Part shown: piece by piece, positions 44,801 through 53,044 of the stretch
Layout of the letters: the number at the start of each line of letters is the position of its first letter
How positions within the stretch are numbered: the stretch's first letter is position 1
DNA from: UBA9647 sp963739335
GTDB lineage: Bacteria; Bacteroidota; Ignavibacteria; UBA10030
Reading direction: 5' to 3'
Assembly: GCA_963739335.1 (NCBI GenBank)
Contig: CAVUAC010000101.1
Location: 1 to 64,000, forward strand
Length of the DNA stretch: 64,000 nt
Position numbers and translations under genes: made by a program
The notes under the pieces: generated by a model
The model's database searches: none
Told to the model about the DNA's origin: nothing
The model's input: only the letters and a program-made list of their open reading frames with translations

Positions 44801-45340
44801 TCATTCGTAGGCATATGGCCGCAACTTCTCCAGCATCGCCTTCCGCGCCCGGAAGATTCTGGATTTCACCGAGCTTTCTGTTGCACCGGTGATAGCCGCG
44901 ATCTCTGCGTACGACATATTCTCATACGCCAGCAGCACAAGTACCTCGCGGTATTCGTGCTTCAAGTTGTCAAGCAGGCTGTTGACGATCTCAGAACGCT
45001 CCAGTGCAATGAGTTGTTGATGTGGCGTGTCCTCGCTCCAAACAGACTCGTCTTCAAGCTGACCATCCAATCGACGCTTCCGCAATTGCATCAAAGCCTC
45101 ATTGCGTGCAATCCGGAAGATCCACGACCTGAACGACTCGTTGCGCTGAATCGATCTGGCATGCTGCTGCACCTTCAAAAAAGTCTCTTGAACAACGTCC
45201 TCTGCAAGCTGACGGTCCGCAAGGATCTTCAGGCAGTAAGCGAACACCCCTTCGCTATATTCTTGATAGACTGCAGCAAAGGCGCGCTGACTTCCGCGCT
45301 GAAGTTCTCCAATCAGCTCTTGTTCAGAGGTGAAATCCAA
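44801..45340 (-). CDS. ECF RNA polymerase sigma factor (module 3)
   Basis: The 179 residues hold region 2 (AYCLKILADRQLAEDVVQET, FRSWIFRIARNEALMQLRK) and region 4 (YREVLVLLAYENMSYAEIAA, SSVKSRIFRARKAM). It is intact, opening MDFTSEQELIGELQRGSQRA. The shared ECF promoter element starts about 50 bases upstream. Its partner anti-sigma lies beyond the repeat block. Closest in layout to sigma 4, which also has a repeat-filled spacer and a His3-type anti-sigma. Confidence 0.9.
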   Translation of the reverse strand: MDFTSEQELIGELQRGSQRAFAAVYQEYSEGVFAYCLKILADRQLAEDVVQETFLKVQQHARSIQRNESFRSWIFRIARNEALMQLRKRRLDGQLEDESVWSEDTPHQQLIALERSEIVNSLLDNLKHEYREVLVLLAYENMSYAEIAAITGATESSVKSRIFRARKAMLEKLRPYAYE

Positions 45341-45388
45341 ATGTCCCTCACGGTGCAGGAGCAGGGCGTTGCTTCAAATCGCTGAGTA

Positions 45389-45416
45389 AAGATGCAGAAA
45401 GTGCTGAAAAGTTGCT
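45389..45416 (-). promoter_or_regulatory. ECF-type promoter element of sigma 3
   Basis: Minus-strand AGCAACTTTT, 12 bases, CATCTT; same sequence and spacing as the other four. Confidence 0.8.
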
Positions 45417-45433
45417 CGGAGGGGGGCGCAGCA

Positions 45434-45480
45434 AACCTTGCGAAGGTCATGGCAGAGAGGGGAAAAATCTTCGCAAGGCT
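45434..45480. repeat. ACCTTGCGAAGGT inverted-repeat element
   Basis: AACCTTGCGAAGGTC and AAATCTTCGCAAGGCT face each other, 15 bases after the stop of the gene at 45495. The adjoining bases (ATGGCAGAG) also match the 42238 copy. Confidence 0.75.
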
Positions 45481-45494
45481 GCCTGTCAGGCCCG

Positions 45495-45881
45495 CTAGTT
45501 GATGATGTTGAGGGTGTTTCGTCGCGGTGTGCTGATGATCCGCACGCGAATAGAATCGTCCCCGGACACGATCTTTCCGACACCCATAATTACACAAGTA
45601 CTGTCTGCGGCACTTTCGATATAGTAGCGCGCATTTGCGTTTTCATTCATCGGATAGATCGAGCTCATCGTGACCCCGGTGAAGGATTTGCCACCACCCC
45701 CTTGTGTCGTGGGCTTCCAGTAATACGCCTGGGCACGTGATGCGAAGTTCTGCAGATCCACAATAATTGCGTTTCGGGTGTCCTCAATGGTATTGTGAGC
45801 AAACATCGTGATCCCGACGAAAATCGCGATACCAACGATGATGACCCCCAGGATAACGAGCAGTAGTTGTATTTGTCCCAT
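45495..45881 (-). CDS. Small pilin-like membrane protein with GGGG-SF-G loop
   Basis: A 128-residue protein: a hydrophobic N-terminal helix (LLLVILGVIIVGIAIFVGIT) continuing into an amphipathic helix (DTRNAIIVDLQNFASRAQAY) and then a beta domain opening KPTTQGGGGKSFTGVTM. This is the layout of type IV pilin-like and pseudopilin proteins, but there is no prepilin-peptidase site before the helix. It is homologous to the C-terminal tail of the CHASE2-like protein at 42295. Just upstream of sigma 3 and unlinked to any secretion or pilus genes here. Confidence 0.65.
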   Translation of the reverse strand: MGQIQLLLVILGVIIVGIAIFVGITMFAHNTIEDTRNAIIVDLQNFASRAQAYYWKPTTQGGGGKSFTGVTMSSIYPMNENANARYYIESAADSTCVIMGVGKIVSGDDSIRVRIISTPRRNTLNIIN

Positions 45882-45996
45882 AAATCAACCCGATCGACTT
45901 ATGATCCACCGAAATCGTGGCTTGGTTCTGTCTTTTGAGAGGATTGCCGCAGAACGCTCGTTGCAGCCCACGACATCGGCCGAGGAATATTTTCCC

Positions 45997-47637
45997 TTAT
46001 TCTGCTTTCCCGAGAAATTTGGCGAGCGTCTGTTCAAGCTTTTCACCGCGCAGGTCGCCTTCCATCGCGACGATCATTCCGGAACCGTCAACAAGAAGCG
46101 GCCGCGGGATAGCAACGACCTCGAAAGCGCCTGTCACCTGCTTGTCATAGGTCACAAATGCGTGGAGCCACGGCATTTTCCATTTCTCGCTGCGGAACTT
46201 CGCGACATCCTCCGCCTTTTGATCGAGGGACAGACTGAGGATATCGAAGTTCTTTGACTTGAACTTTTCGTATGCCTTGTGAAGGTTGTCCATCTCCCCT
46301 ACACACGGTCCGCACCACGTTGCCCAAAAATCTATCAACAAGACCTTTCCCTTAAATGTCTCGTTGGTATAAATCTTGGTGGTATCTTTGAGCGCTTGGA
46401 CCTTGAATGCGGGTACTTTCTTCCCGACCGCGATGTTAATCGTCGGCGAGAACCGCTCCTTCACCCACTTGCCGAACTGCGTATCACCAAAGTGCTTGAT
46501 AGCGGCATCGTAGTACAGTTTGAGTCGCTTCTCATCATTTTGGAATCGAGCAGACATCAGTTCATTCTGGAGCAGGCTCGTCTTCAGCGTCTCGTCAGGA
46601 TTCTTCTCAAGAAATCGCCCGAGATACTCTTCGTATGCGGCCTGGTTGCCGGAGAGATCGGCGGCGGCTTTCATCAGGGGTAAATTTGGCATCATCCACA
46701 ATTTTGAAGCCGGAGGTATTTCTTTCAACGCCCGGATGCCAAGCTGCGGGTCCGCCTTTGCCGCATTCTTGAGTTTCGTGTCAACATAGTCCAGCAGCAG
46801 TGCCTGACGGACAAGCGGGTCTTTCTCCGTCTTCAGACGAGAGACAATGGACGCCTGGTCTGCCGACCAGTCGTATGAAAATGTCTGCCAATCATGACCC
46901 GCGGCAACGTATGCCCTGGAGGCGTTCGACCAGACGCTTGCGCGCTTTTCCATCTCCATTTGAATGCCGGCGATCTTTGCGACCGTTGTCGTAGGGTCGG
47001 AAAACTTTACTCTCGGTTCGGCGTTTGATCGGACTGCTTTTTTCAGATCAAAGACGATCCTGACTTTTCCATTCTTCGGGGTGATAATCGACCGATAATC
47101 TCCACCATCATCGAACTCATAAGCCTCCGATTGTGTCCCGTTGATGCTCCTGCTGCTCTTCTCCGCCCCAAAGATCTGATAGAGAAACTTGTCTTTCTTC
47201 GTCTCCAGCTCGATGGCGAACGTACCGTCGCTTTGCTTGTTCATCGGCCGGGCTTTGTCAAAACTGTAGTCGTCCAGATCGGACATGATTTTCACATCGT
47301 TGGGATTATCCTCGTACGCATAGGTCGCCAGGCTTACAGTCATCCCAACGCTTACGGGTTTTTCAATCAGGAGAGGTATATCAAGCGCCATATGATTGAC
47401 GCCGGTGAATTCCAGGACGAGCACCCCTGTTTCTTTTGTCTTCACCTCAAACGAGCCGTCGCTCTTGGCTTGTACCTGAACAAGCGGCTTTGGGCTCGGC
47501 GCCTTTAGAAGATGCACATGAGCCATGGCCATCGGCTTCCTGTCCGCGCCGACCAGCTTACCAGTTATAACCGTCTCTTGCTGCGCAAGAAGCGCGGTAG
47601 AACAAAAGAGAACAGCCGTAAGCCAGAGAGTTCGCAT
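45997..47637 (-). CDS. Secreted TlpA-like thioredoxin-domain protein
   Basis: Start ATG 47637 gives a signal peptide (MRTLWLTAVLFCSTALLAQQ); the upstream open frame is rejected. About 546 residues: an N-terminal regulatory beta-sandwich (TVITGKLVGADRKPMAMAHV), a long helical middle, and a C-terminal TlpA-family redoxin with FWATWCGPCVGEMDNL and a cis-Pro region VVAIPRPLLVDGSG. It resembles Bacteroidota DUF4369/TlpA-type proteins, probably periplasmic disulphide reductases. Monocistronic between the pilin-like gene and module 4. Confidence 0.8.
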   Translation of the reverse strand: MRTLWLTAVLFCSTALLAQQETVITGKLVGADRKPMAMAHVHLLKAPSPKPLVQVQAKSDGSFEVKTKETGVLVLEFTGVNHMALDIPLLIEKPVSVGMTVSLATYAYEDNPNDVKIMSDLDDYSFDKARPMNKQSDGTFAIELETKKDKFLYQIFGAEKSSRSINGTQSEAYEFDDGGDYRSIITPKNGKVRIVFDLKKAVRSNAEPRVKFSDPTTTVAKIAGIQMEMEKRASVWSNASRAYVAAGHDWQTFSYDWSADQASIVSRLKTEKDPLVRQALLLDYVDTKLKNAAKADPQLGIRALKEIPPASKLWMMPNLPLMKAAADLSGNQAAYEEYLGRFLEKNPDETLKTSLLQNELMSARFQNDEKRLKLYYDAAIKHFGDTQFGKWVKERFSPTINIAVGKKVPAFKVQALKDTTKIYTNETFKGKVLLIDFWATWCGPCVGEMDNLHKAYEKFKSKNFDILSLSLDQKAEDVAKFRSEKWKMPWLHAFVTYDKQVTGAFEVVAIPRPLLVDGSGMIVAMEGDLRGEKLEQTLAKFLGKAE

Positions 47638-47864
47638 AGAGATATTGTTAGATGAACACGTGAGTGTCTTTGACTGTTGGAAACATCCAAATCGGCGCGA
47701 AGGTTGATGCCTTGTCACTAAAAAGCAATGTACTCAAATCGGCGGCAATAGCAAATGACTCTTGCCGCTACCTGAGAAACCCAGACAGCAGGAGATTAGG
47801 AGACGTGGGATTTTGGAGAAATCTACTGGATTTTGAAGAGGTAACAATTCTATGATTGCATTGG

Positions 47865-47914
47865 GAACCTTCCGCAGGGTGAGAAGACAAGCCGTAAGAA
47901 TCTTCGGGAGGTGC
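47865..47914. repeat. ACCTTGCGAAGGT inverted-repeat element (diverged)
   Basis: GAACCTTCCGCAGGGT and AATCTTCGGGAGGTGCC, six bases after the stop of the gene at 47921. It is the most diverged copy. Confidence 0.55.
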
Positions 47915-47920
47915 CTATGG

Positions 47921-48355
47921 TTACGTAACTTGATTCGCGGCCCGCTTCTTCTCTGTTCGGATCTGCAGCCATTTTCCGGCCGCTGCGCCAATACAGCCAA
48001 CCAGAAACGCGATGAGATGAAGGGCAACCAGCAACCCTATAAGTCTGTAGCCGGTAGCTTGGATGTCGCGGATTTTTGACATTGTGGGAATCAGAGTCGC
48101 CATGTAGAACATCGACGCGATGCCCGGCTCCAGAATGGTAATACCGGCTGATCTGCGGCCCACATACGCACTGACAAGGAAAATTCCTCCTCCGGCCCAG
48201 AGAACGAATCGCCACATCCCTTTCGAAAAAAAGAATTGCCACATGTCCGATGCCAAGAGAGACGGCAAGAGATGAAAGAGGACGAGGAAACAGTACGTGA
48301 CGACCAGCCAGCGCCAGTCGATTTTCGTCAATCGAAGCGTCCGTGTGTCATTCAT
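47921..48355 (-). CDS. Four-span membrane protein M3 (module 4)
   Basis: The 144 residues have four spans and a basic C-terminus (LQIRTEKKRAANQVT). Paralogue of the 35332-35763 protein with matching WRWL..TYCFLVLFH opening. It starts 37 bases after M2 and ends the module 4 operon sigma-anti-sigma-M1-M2-M3. No known family was recognised. Confidence 0.7.
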   Translation of the reverse strand: MNDTRTLRLTKIDWRWLVVTYCFLVLFHLLPSLLASDMWQFFFSKGMWRFVLWAGGGIFLVSAYVGRRSAGITILEPGIASMFYMATLIPTMSKIRDIQATGYRLIGLLVALHLIAFLVGCIGAAAGKWLQIRTEKKRAANQVT

Positions 48356-48391
48356 TGTTTTCTCCTAAGGGGCACTCACGCTGAAGTGCAA

Positions 48392-49156
48392 TTATCTGAA
48401 CTCGCCTTCGTATATCCATTCACGCATGTGTCCGAGGCTGTCGACTCTCACTTCAATCGCACAAGACGGATACTTTGCGGACGTTCCACGAAACTCAGCC
48501 ACGTTTCTTCTTCCTGTCACCATGAATAATGCCTCGTCTGTCTTTGCCATCTTCTCCGTAATTGAATACCCTTCAAAGCTCCGCCCACCGCCACCAAGCT
48601 GCCTGGGAAGAATACGGTACTGGGTTGCATCGAGAGCAAGCATATTTAGTTGGTTAATCATGGCGTCTCTGTTGCTCTGGATTGCTTGAGCATGCCGCAA
48701 GTCCGCTCTGGCTTTCTCACTGAAATATGCTGCCGGTCCGAGCCCGATTCCCGCGACCATCGTAATCATTCCGCAGAAAGCGTAGAGCACACTGGAGATT
48801 CTCAACAGTGGGCGTTCCGAAGACAATGTTTTCGTCAACCGTCGTCGCCGCCATTCAAGAAAGAAAAGTGTCGGACAGAGCACCATAGTGATCAAGACAA
48901 GAACAAGTGCTGCCGCTCGAAGACCCGCCGGCAGGGGTTCTGGGATCTGTCCGCTGAACGCACGAAGACCATTTGCGATTGTCCGTCCACCCCCATAGAC
49001 CCATGGATAGAGTGTGATTGGCAGCGTGCCTCCCGTGAGATGCCATGCGAAGTCGCTATGTGAAGCAACAACAACACAAAGCGCGGCAATCGTCAAGAGG
49101 CTGATTTGCCAAATGAACCCGGGGGCGAATTCCGCAGAATCAGTTCTCTGAGACAT
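48392..49156 (-). CDS. Membrane protein M2 with pilin-like C-terminal domain (module 4)
   Basis: The 254 residues have four spans (near 12-32, 75-98 and 120-142 among others), then a periplasmic tail NQLNMLALDATQYRILPRQL, GGGGRSFEGYSITEKMAKTD and a strand-rich end (MREWIYEGEFR). It is the full-length paralogue of M2' (37341). The tail shares the Gly-run/SF-x-G feature with the pilin-like protein at 45495. Its start overlaps M1 by 17 bases, implying translational coupling of the pair. Confidence 0.68.
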   Translation of the reverse strand: MSQRTDSAEFAPGFIWQISLLTIAALCVVVASHSDFAWHLTGGTLPITLYPWVYGGGRTIANGLRAFSGQIPEPLPAGLRAAALVLVLITMVLCPTLFFLEWRRRRLTKTLSSERPLLRISSVLYAFCGMITMVAGIGLGPAAYFSEKARADLRHAQAIQSNRDAMINQLNMLALDATQYRILPRQLGGGGRSFEGYSITEKMAKTDEALFMVTGRRNVAEFRGTSAKYPSCAIEVRVDSLGHMREWIYEGEFR

Positions 49157-49817
49157 GGGTGATCCCTTTCTCCGTCAGAATGAATTGTTCCTGGATCATG
49201 CCAAGCTGGCCATTGTAGTTTCTGAACTGCGGATCCCTTCCCTTCACGTACGTTTCTTGCGAAACAAGCTCAATCATGCCTGGCTCAAGTTTCTTGACAA
49301 TAACTTGCCTCGCATCGGTGTCCCACTCGGGCTTGTGGATGTTCGATCCGACTGGCGCACCACTATTCTGTCTGAGAAAAATATCCGCCAGGGATTCTTT
49401 CTTTGCCCCGCCTTGCCTGTAGAACTCATTGAGTGTTTTGAGGACCGCCCCAGACATGTCGTATCTCATCACACCCCTTCCAATAACGCCCCTGATGCGC
49501 ATCAGGGTTTGTGCCTGCCATTCGGTTTGATCCTGCATCCGCATCCATGTGAACCCGCCGAGCGCAAGAACGACAATTGCTGCAATGCCGATCCAGACCC
49601 TAGTCGCTGTCCGCAGGGGCTCGCGGAGCACATACGTTAGCATCACAATAAGATACAATGCCCCGGCAATTCCTGCTGCATTGAGTGATGGCCAGAGTTC
49701 TGTTGAAGAAGGCATCAGCAAGAAAACAAGAGAAACGATGACCACACCAGCGACAATCCAGAGAAGCGTGATCGAAACCTCCTGCTTAATCTCAATGGTG
49801 ACTGTATGTTTTTCCAT
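49140..49817 (-). CDS. Membrane protein M1 (module 4)
   Basis: The 225 residues have four spans (ITLLWIVAGVVIVSLVFLLM first), then a soluble domain (VLKTLNEFYRQGGAKKESLA; VKKLEPGMIELVSQETYVKG). Paralogue of M1' at 38128. The soluble part contains an amphipathic helix and a strand-rich tail, like a degenerate sensor domain, but no family was recognised. It begins 12 bases after anti-sigma 4, so it is the first target gene in that operon. Confidence 0.7.
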   Translation of the reverse strand: MEKHTVTIEIKQEVSITLLWIVAGVVIVSLVFLLMPSSTELWPSLNAAGIAGALYLIVMLTYVLREPLRTATRVWIGIAAIVVLALGGFTWMRMQDQTEWQAQTLMRIRGVIGRGVMRYDMSGAVLKTLNEFYRQGGAKKESLADIFLRQNSGAPVGSNIHKPEWDTDARQVIVKKLEPGMIELVSQETYVKGRDPQFRNYNGQLGMIQEQFILTEKGITHVSEN

Positions 49818-49829
49818 TTGAATATGCTC

Positions 49830-50270
49830 TTACTTGTTCAAGCCGAATGAGTTCTGGAGCGATGGAGGAAGTTTCGAGACAAGCGGTGCCGGAATCTCCA
49901 CGCGCTGTGGTAGTTGCTGAGAAAGGAGCGGCGAAAAGAGCAGGCTGCCGACGATGATCAAGAACAGAATCGACGCAGCAGCCGGCAGGGGTATCACGAT
50001 CCTGGTGACCCAGACGGGGCTATACCATTTGCTCTGCTCTATCTCTGCAGACTCACGAGCCACGCTGCTAAGAACACGGCGATCAAGCGAGGCTGGAACC
50101 TCTTCCAGCTCTTCATCAGCGACATGTACGTGCACGCTCATTGTGATCTTCATGAACTTCCTGCATTCATCGCAACCGGACAAATGCGCGAAGAGTTCTG
50201 CTGCATCCCTGTCGTTCAGCGCATTATCAATGTAAAGGCTGACGCGTTCCTGGTAGTCCTCGTGGTTCAT
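49830..50270 (-). CDS. Zinc-finger anti-sigma factor (module 4)
   Basis: A 146-residue ZAS protein with H3 (MNHEDYQ) and H-x3-C-x2-C in FAHLSGCDECRKF, one span near 92-115 (IVIPLPAAASILFLIIVGSL) and a ~30-residue periplasmic tail. Like module 3 it has a His first ligand and a repeat-filled spacer before its sigma gene. M1 follows directly. Confidence 0.82.
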   Translation of the reverse strand: MNHEDYQERVSLYIDNALNDRDAAELFAHLSGCDECRKFMKITMSVHVHVADEELEEVPASLDRRVLSSVARESAEIEQSKWYSPVWVTRIVIPLPAAASILFLIIVGSLLFSPLLSQQLPQRVEIPAPLVSKLPPSLQNSFGLNK

Positions 50271-50289
50271 GGCTTCATCCTTTTGTTGA

Positions 50290-50391
50290 GCCCTTCCTTA
50301 AGGGAGAAGGGACATCGTCGACCCTACCTTCGTCCTCCCCTGAGAGGGGAGGATGCCCCGTCTATGCAGACACTCTCCCCGAAGGGAGAGG
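50290..50391. repeat. Repeat block between anti-sigma 4 and sigma 4
   Basis: Hairpins CCTTCCTTAAGGGAGAAGG, TCCTCCCC-TGAG-AGGGGAGGA and CTCTCCCC-GAA-GGGAGAG. It resembles the module 3 spacer (44680-44800) in inverted orientation. Confidence 0.7.
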
Positions 50392-50931
50392 TCACTCTTT
50401 GAAGTACGGCTTTAATCGTTCAGCCAGTGCCTTTCGTGCTTTGAACAATCGCGACTTGACCGAGCTCTCCGTGTTGCCTGTGATCACTGCGATCTCCTCA
50501 TAGGTTCGCCCCTCAAACTCCCGCAGCAACAGCACCTCTTTGTATTCGGGCTTCAACGAATTGATACTCGCGGTGATGATTGCCGAGGTTTCACGGGACT
50601 CCGCAAACGTCAGCGGCGTCTCATCGCTCCAAACAGATTCCTCGTCCAACGAACCGTTCCGTTGGTGCTTGCGTAAAAGCTTGAACACTTCGTTGCGCGC
50701 GATGGTGAAGAGCCATGATCGGAACACGCGCGTATCGTTCAATGATTCAATGTTGCGATGCATCTTGAGAAAGGTGTCGTGCGTGGCATCTTCAGCAAGA
50801 AACCGTTCACCGGTCAACTTGAGGCAGAAGGTGAAAATGTGGCGCTTGTATCGATGGTACAGCTGTTCAAACGCATCCACGTCTCCATACCGCAACCTTT
50901 CGACAAGCTGATCGTCTGTCCGGGATTCCAA
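50392..50931 (-). CDS. ECF RNA polymerase sigma factor (module 4)
   Basis: Region 2 (TFCLKLTGERFLAEDATHDT, FRSWLFTIARNEVFKLLRK) and region 4 (YKEVLLLREFEGRTYEEIAV, SSVKSRLFKARKAL). The open frame extends to 50985, but that would put the start inside the promoter element (50975-51002). TTG 50931 gives MESRTDDQLVERLRYGDVDA, aligning residue for residue with sigma 5 (MQALTDEQLVERI), has AAGG a few bases ahead, and yields 179 residues, the size of the others. Confidence 0.87.
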   Translation of the reverse strand: MESRTDDQLVERLRYGDVDAFEQLYHRYKRHIFTFCLKLTGERFLAEDATHDTFLKMHRNIESLNDTRVFRSWLFTIARNEVFKLLRKHQRNGSLDEESVWSDETPLTFAESRETSAIITASINSLKPEYKEVLLLREFEGRTYEEIAVITGNTESSVKSRLFKARKALAERLKPYFKE

Positions 50932-50974
50932 AAGGGGGCCTTTATGGTCTTGACCGCTGCCCGTAATTTGCCAT

Positions 50975-51002
50975 AAGACCCACAAAGAAGCAAAAAGTTG
51001 CT
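50975..51002 (-). promoter_or_regulatory. ECF-type promoter element of sigma 4
   Basis: Minus-strand AGCAACTTTT, 12 bases, GGTCTT(A). It is the closest of the five to a textbook ECF promoter (AACTTT ... GTCTTA), and it rules out the longest reading of the sigma 4 start. Confidence 0.82.
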
Positions 51003-51022
51003 CTGGAGGGGCGTGTTATCGA

Positions 51023-51073
51023 GGAAACCTTACGAAGGATCGCAGTGTACACGCGGGAAACCTTCGCAAGGTC
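51023..51073. repeat. ACCTTGCGAAGGT inverted-repeat element
   Basis: GAAACCTTACGAAGGATC and GGGAAACCTTCGCAAGGTC face each other, eight bases after the stop of amt. Confidence 0.75.
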
Positions 51074-51080
51074 TTTGAGG

Positions 51081-52307
51081 CTAGAATATGTAACCGCTTT
51101 CGCCATGCTGGCTGAGGTCAAGGCCTTCCTCCTCGTCCTCCTGATTCACTCGAAGGCCCATCGTGCTCTTCAGCACCTTGAGAATAAGCCATGTCATGGA
51201 AAACGCGAAAACGCTCGCCGCCACGATACTGACAAACTGAATGCCAATCAGTGAGGGATTTCCGAAGAGCAGGCCGTCTGCGCCCCCGGGGTTGATTGCT
51301 TTCGATGCAAAAAGTCCCGTCGCCAGCGCACCAAACGTTCCCCCGACACCATGCACTCCAACGGCATCGAGCGAATCATCGTACCCGAACTTGTTCTTGA
51401 TGTTGACCCCGACGTAGCATAACGCGCCTGCGCCGAGCCCAATCAGAAGCGCGGACATCGGACCAACGAACCCTGACGCCGGCGTGATTGCCACCAGACC
51501 TGCAACGCATCCCGACGCAGCACCAAGAATCGTTGGCTTCCCTCGCTGGGCCCATTCAACGAGAAGCCACGAAACCGCAGCCGTCGCTGCGGCAATATGT
51601 GTGGCAACAAATGCCGATGTCGCGAGCATGCCGGAAGCTACTGCGCTGCCGCCGTTGAAGCCAAACCATCCGAACCATAGGATCGCTGCCCCAAGCAGCG
51701 TCATCGTCATATTATGAGGCGGCATACTGTCGTGGCCATGCCCCTTCCGTTTGCCGACAATGAGTGCTGCAGCCAGAGCAGAAACGCCGGAGCTGATGTG
51801 GACAACAAGACCGCCGGCAAAGTCGAGTGCGCCGAGGTTGTGGATCCATCCTCCAACTCCCCACACCCAGTGCGCTAGTGGTGCATACACTAGTGTTGAC
51901 CATGCAAGCACAAAGACAATGTAGGTGCTGAATTTGAACCGCTCTGCGAACGCGCCGGTGATCAGCGCCGGCGTGATGACCGCGAACATCATTTGAAAGA
52001 CCATGAACGCCTGATGCGGTACCGTCGCCGCATAGTCGGGATTGGGATCGAGACCAACGCCGGTCAGACCAAACCATTGAGGGCCGCCAATGACATGTCC
52101 GATGTCAGGACCGAAGGCGAGGCTATAGCCCACCAGCACCCACTGCACAGTCACAAGGCCCAGGGCAATGAAACTCTGCATAATCGTGCCCAGCACATTC
52201 TTTTTGCGGACCATGCCGCCATAGAACAATGCCAGCCCGGGCGTCATGAGCATGACAAGTGCGGTCGAGATAAGCAGCCAAGTGGTGTCACCGGTATCGA
52301 TCTTCAA
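51081..52307 (-). CDS. amt: Ammonium transporter Amt
   Basis: A 408-residue Amt/MEP/Rh channel with eleven spans. Typical motifs are present: ALVMLMTPGLALFYGGMVRK, FGPDIGHVIGG, DFAGGLVVHISSGVSALAAA (first pore His) and AVGVHGVGGTFGAL (second pore His), with a short cytoplasmic tail. It carries ammonia across the inner membrane and is gated by PII. glnK lies 171 bases upstream on the same strand, the usual partner order; a heptameric repeat fills the gap. Confidence 0.93.
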   Translation of the reverse strand: MKIDTGDTTWLLISTALVMLMTPGLALFYGGMVRKKNVLGTIMQSFIALGLVTVQWVLVGYSLAFGPDIGHVIGGPQWFGLTGVGLDPNPDYAATVPHQAFMVFQMMFAVITPALITGAFAERFKFSTYIVFVLAWSTLVYAPLAHWVWGVGGWIHNLGALDFAGGLVVHISSGVSALAAALIVGKRKGHGHDSMPPHNMTMTLLGAAILWFGWFGFNGGSAVASGMLATSAFVATHIAAATAAVSWLLVEWAQRGKPTILGAASGCVAGLVAITPASGFVGPMSALLIGLGAGALCYVGVNIKNKFGYDDSLDAVGVHGVGGTFGALATGLFASKAINPGGADGLLFGNPSLIGIQFVSIVAASVFAFSMTWLILKVLKSTMGLRVNQEDEEEGLDLSQHGESGYIF

Positions 52308-52348
52308 GTTCGTCCTCCAAAATGGTAGTCGTTGGTACCTCTGTTGTA

Positions 52349-52476
52349 GAATTCAGAAGTCGGGAGTCAGAATTCAGAATTCAGAAGTCGCGAGTTTGCA
52401 CTGAGCAGTACGCGCCACGAATTCATTATCCATTCCCATTTCCCACCTTCCATCATCCGTCATCCATCTTCCATTC
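52349..52476. repeat. Heptameric repeat site, mixed flavours, between glnK and amt
   Basis: Two runs: 52349-52394 with TTCAGAA, GTCGGGA, GTCAGAA, TTCAGAA, TTCAGAA, GTCGCGA (the CAGAAGT flavour of 18309), and 52424-52476 with CCATTCC, CATTTCC, CACCTTC, CATCATC and CATCCATCTTCCATTC (inverse of the GATGGAA flavour near 59090). There is no gene between them. Confidence 0.7.
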
Positions 52477-52478
52477 TT

Positions 52479-52817
52479 CTACAGCGCTTCTTCCCCCGAT
52501 TCCTCCGTTCGAACGCGGATAACTTCTTCAGTCAGAAATACAAAGATTTTCCCATCGCCGACCTGCCCGGTCTTGGCGCTTTTCACAATCGTCGCCAGTG
52601 CAGATTCCAACCGGTCATCGGGAACGACGAGCTCAAGCTTGATCTTCGGCAGAAAATCGACCTTGTATTCCGAGCCCCGATAGACCTCCGTGTGCCCCTT
52701 CTGCCGGCCAACCCCTTTTACCTCAAGAATCGTCATACCGTGGAAACCGGCCTCCACCAGCGCTTCCCGTACTTCCTCGAGTTTGTGCGGACGAATGATG
52801 GCTTCAATTTTCTTCAT
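52479..52817 (-). CDS. glnK: Nitrogen regulatory PII protein GlnK/GlnB
   Basis: A 112-residue PII trimer subunit. T-loop EVYRGSEYKVDF with Tyr51 (uridylylation site), B-loop AKTGQVGDGKIFV and the C-loop VIRVRTEESGEEA are all typical. It senses 2-oxoglutarate and ATP/ADP and blocks Amt when nitrogen is plentiful. Linkage to amt favours the GlnK role. Confidence 0.93.
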   Translation of the reverse strand: MKKIEAIIRPHKLEEVREALVEAGFHGMTILEVKGVGRQKGHTEVYRGSEYKVDFLPKIKLELVVPDDRLESALATIVKSAKTGQVGDGKIFVFLTEEVIRVRTEESGEEAL

Positions 52818-52956
52818 GCAAAATCGCCTTACTTATTTAGGTCAGAGAGTTTGATTTCGGAATAAACTTAGGAATACTTCAAGAACACCTTACAATATAA
52901 GGAAGTTCCTGAGATTGTCAAGTGTGAGAATTGCAGGGAGGGGCGGACAAAGACAC

Positions 52957-52989
52957 GAAACCCGCCGCGCTCACAAGCCGGCGGGTTTC
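52957..52989 (-). terminator. Stem-loop terminator after the double-TonB gene
   Basis: Perfect 10-bp arms GAAACCCGCC (52957-52966) and GGCGGGTTTC (52980-52989) with a 13-base loop, 56 bases past the stop at 53045. On the minus strand it is followed by a T-rich GTGTCTTTGT, so it is a moderate intrinsic terminator. Confidence 0.65.
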
Positions 52990-53044
52990 AAATGAGAGCT
53001 TCAGAGGCAGCGATTGCGTGCAGTTCACAACGACGGATACTACG

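Noticed and set aside
45495..45881. True type IV pilin
   Set aside because: No prepilin peptidase motif precedes the hydrophobic helix and no pilus or secretion genes are in the window; kept as pilin-like only.
50932..50985. 18-residue extension of sigma 4
   Set aside because: It would start inside the promoter element and does not align with the other four factors.
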